From contig NZ_JAJMLZ010000001.1 in assembly GCF_022227765.1 (NCBI RefSeq), positions 475,040-539,039 on the forward strand: DNA of 64,000 nucleotides, written 5' to 3'. Positions 62,355 to 64,000 of the stretch are shown in pieces; the stretch's first letter is position 1, and every line of letters starts with the position of its first letter. Source of the DNA: Ectothiorhodospira shaposhnikovii (lineage in GTDB: Bacteria > Pseudomonadota > Gammaproteobacteria > Ectothiorhodospirales > Ectothiorhodospiraceae). The notes beneath the pieces were generated by a model. The model saw only the letters and a program-made list of their open reading frames with translations, did not search any database and had not been told where the DNA came from. The translations under genes and the position numbers were made by a program.

Positions 62355-63170
62355 TCAGGCATCCAGGGGGCTTCTGACGGCGAGACCGCCGCGATTGGGA
62401 AAGACAAACTGCCAACGCCATTCACGAGGGGCATTGGGATACTTCCGTGCCAGTGCGTCAGGCAAAAGGGTTTCCCCCAGTCCCTGCTCAACATCCCTGG
62501 CGTGCAGGGCACGCACGGTTTCCAGGTGTTCGTTCAATGGTCCAACCAGCGATTCCGGCAAGGGCACGATCCGGTCCTTGTTCCCCTTGCCGGATCTCAC
62601 CATGATCAAGCTTCGTTCAAATTCCACGTCCTGTACGCGAAGCCGCAGGCAGATCCAGCTTATATAGGATTTTTCCGTCCTGATGGACATGTTGCGGGTT
62701 CGCATCACCGCAACGAGCTTTTCAAAAACAGGCTGATGGGAAAGTATCAACGGCGCAAAGCGTTTGTCACCCACATGCCGGGCAAACTCCGCCGATGTGG
62801 GAGGCACATATTCCCGGGCCAGCGTCGCGTGCTGTGGTTCCAAGGCCTTGGCCGAAGCGCGCCAGTAGTCCCAGTCGAACGTTTCACTCCATTCCGTGTG
62901 TGCCAACTTATACAGAATCTGTATAGCGTCGATGACCTGCACGTACTGCCAAGGCTTCAAGTTAGGGGATTCGCCCACCTTGAGCAGATAGCCCGAGATG
63001 TCGTCAGGGGTGAGGGAGGCCAGTCGTCGGCGGGGGAAAGCACGGATGAACTGCTCCGCCCGAATCCGATACCAGCGCACCGATTCAGGCTTGATTCCTT
63101 TTTGAATCAAATGTTTGCTAAAGCGGGACCAGAAAATACGCTCTTTGTCCGTAAGAGGAGGTTTGGCCAT
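62355..63170 (-). pseudogene. intI: Truncated integron-type tyrosine recombinase
   Basis: The 271-residue frame has an extra N-terminal SAM-like domain (residues 1-115), then the integron-integrase start (VFEKLVAVMRTRNMSIRTEKSYISWICL). It jumps directly to the late catalytic region (RLRVQDVEFERSLIMVRSGKGNKDRIVPLP) and LPDALARKYPNAPREWRWQFVFP. The middle, which should contain the first catalytic Arg, is missing. The frame also ends before the HxxR and Tyr regions. The LARKYPNAPREW-type segment is characteristic of integron integrases. It cannot be active alone. The start at 63170 has GAGGAGG upstream. Confidence 0.8.
62909..62925. promoter_or_regulatory. Palindrome TATACAG-AAT-CTGTATA inside the integrase frame
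   Basis: A 17-base inverted repeat whose 11-base core ACAGAATCTGT recurs at 63267-63277. Its role is unknown. Confidence 0.4.
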
Positions 63171-63264
63171 GTCCTTGGCTCCAATCAGGGTCTGACGAAA
63201 CTGCTTCCTGATGATGCAATACTTTGGGGATGGGTGGCAAGGTCCGAAGGTCTGAAGCCATGCT

Positions 63265-63279
63265 AGACAGAATCTGTCT
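63265..63279. promoter_or_regulatory. Palindrome AGACAG-AAT-CTGTCT between integrase and cassette gene
   Basis: A perfect 6-3-6 inverted repeat in the region where attI and the cassette promoter would be expected. It shares the core ACAGAATCTGT with the site at 62909. Confidence 0.4.
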
Positions 63280-63329
63280 TTCCTGGGAAAGGCCGATTCT
63301 GTCGAATATGTTAGCAATCGGAGAATACA

Positions 63330-63899
63330 ATGGATCCTCTAACCGCGGCAGGTACATTCGCAACGATTGTCGGCCTTCTTTCCAATTTCAAAGCTGAGCG
63401 GTCTGGAACGGAGCTAACCGAGTTTACGACATGGCTCAAAGAAAAGCACTACGAGGAAGTTGCCGGCGCCATCGAGCGAAATTCGATACTGTCCCAAGAG
63501 CTCTCGAATATTCTTGCAACAAACCATTCCCTGCTCGTTGAGCGCCTTTCGCAACTGGATAACCGGATTGCCCAACTTGCGAGTCAATTTGAGGGATTTG
63601 GCAGCCTTGCTAATGCTTTGAACTCAAAGCCGCCATTGTCGGAGCAAGCAATCTCGGTTCTCGAACAACTCGTAAAATCTGGTGCCGAGTACTTCATGGA
63701 ACGCAAAGTATTTACCGGCGATCCCGATGAGTATCTCCTCATCGGAGGCACTGGCGGAAAGCTCAGATACAGCGACCGCCGGTTCATCAAAGACGATCTG
63801 GATTCGCTTGTGTCTGCTGCTCTGGTTCGGTTGGATGTCACGAGTAAAGGTAGCAGGAAGTTTTTTGTCACTCGGGCAGCCGCAGAATTCTTCAAGTGA
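63330..63899 (+). CDS. Hypothetical protein in putative integron cassette
   Basis: I do not recognise this 189-residue protein. The first 20 residues are mildly hydrophobic (LTAAGTFATIVGLLSNF). A helical, probably coiled-coil middle follows (IERNSILSQELSNILATNHS, then VERLSQLDNRIAQLASQFEG), and the C-terminus looks like a winged helix (LEQLVKSGAEYF..SLVSAALVRLDV). Base composition is visibly less GC-rich than the flanking genes, as expected for a cassette gene. GGAG precedes the ATG. It is divergent from the integrase remnant and is flanked by inverted 11-mers (63311-63321, 63902-63912). Confidence 0.75.
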   Translation: MDPLTAAGTFATIVGLLSNFKAERSGTELTEFTTWLKEKHYEEVAGAIERNSILSQELSNILATNHSLLVERLSQLDNRIAQLASQFEGFGSLANALNSKPPLSEQAISVLEQLVKSGAEYFMERKVFTGDPDEYLLIGGTGGKLRYSDRRFIKDDLDSLVSAALVRLDVTSKGSRKFFVTRAAAEFFK

Positions 63900-63901
63900 A
63901 G

Positions 63902-64000
63902 CCGATTGCTAATCAAGTGTTCCAGTTCTTTCCGGGCCAGACGGCCCTCACCGGACAGCCTTGTCGCCGCTTCGCTCTGCCAAGGCTGCCGCTGAACAAC
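63902..64000 (+). repeat. Partial attC-like recombination site
   Basis: CCGATTGCTAA (63902-63912) is the reverse complement of TTAGCAATCGG at the cassette start (63311). That matches the attC rule that the first arm pairs with the cassette's own start. GTTCCAG (about 63920) pairs with CTGAAC near 63991-63997 with one bulged C, like the extrahelical base of attC. The final GTTRRRY arm would lie just beyond the window. Confidence 0.6.

Noticed and set aside
62909..62925. LexA (SOS) box near the integrase
   Set aside because: LexA boxes read CTGT-N8-ACAG; here the half-sites are in the opposite order with a three-base spacer.
62221..64000. Prophage end
   Set aside because: No phage structural, lysis or repressor genes are present, and the recombinase remnant has integron-integrase features.

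Overview
The window is high-GC chromosomal DNA from a nitrogen-fixing gammaproteobacterium. The evidence is a nifV-W-Z-M block behind a sigma-54/NifA-type promoter, the gammaproteobacterial orders yciO-M50 protease-trpS-scpA-scpB-rluB and dedD-cvpA-purF, and hpnC/D/E for squalene and hopanoid precursors. A Chromatiales or Ectothiorhodospiraceae-like host fits, but that family placement is only an inference.

Layout. 1-1484: N-terminal part of a membrane sensor (Cache-like, PAS) running off the left edge. 1767-4729: nif maturation operon. 4730-5000: dRS3-like palindromic repeats in tandem. 5.0-10.2 kb: housekeeping genes (MBL hydrolase, gltA, bfd, bfr, tRNA-Arg, YjbQ with a coiled-coil tail). 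10.3-14.0 kb: two membrane proteins and a broken SNF2 helicase that has lost its ATP-binding lobe. 14.1-17.8 kb: surface-polysaccharide sugar genes (UDP-sugar dehydrogenase, UDP-glucuronate epimerase, phosphomannomutase). 17.8-33.2 kb: core genes (PPIase, yciO, trpS, scpAB, moaB, rluB, a DNA glycosylase, yciK, hpnE/D/C, dedD, cvpA, purF, an L,D-transpeptidase). 33.2-43.4 kb: two- and three-carbon acid metabolism (glcB, MBL hydrolase, prpC, prpB, GntR regulator, prpE, glcD), with a candidate shared operator. 43.5-47.5 kb: serS, a double-thioredoxin-fold protein, telA.

Three accessory regions stand out. First, 47.6-56.8 kb holds an iron-regulated-looking operon: a Fur-box-like palindrome, then a large lipoprotein, a TonB-dependent receptor and a second, paralogous large lipoprotein. 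The block lies between telA and an xpaC-like gene, which are neighbours in other bacteria. It looks like a lipoprotein-assisted TonB uptake system, loosely analogous to SusCD, that I do not recognise as described.

Second, 57.8-62.2 kb encodes a P1B-type ATPase without the usual CPC or CxxC motifs, two other HMA-fold proteins sharing its GR(I/L)RL motif, and three small membrane or Gly/Arg-rich proteins. This resembles ferrosome (fez) clusters, which build iron-storage organelles. With bfr, bfd and the Fur-like sites, iron handling is a recurring theme.

Third, 62.3 kb to the right edge looks like a chromosomal integron: a doubly truncated integron-type integrase facing away from a low-GC cassette gene, followed by a partial attC-like structure that runs off the window.
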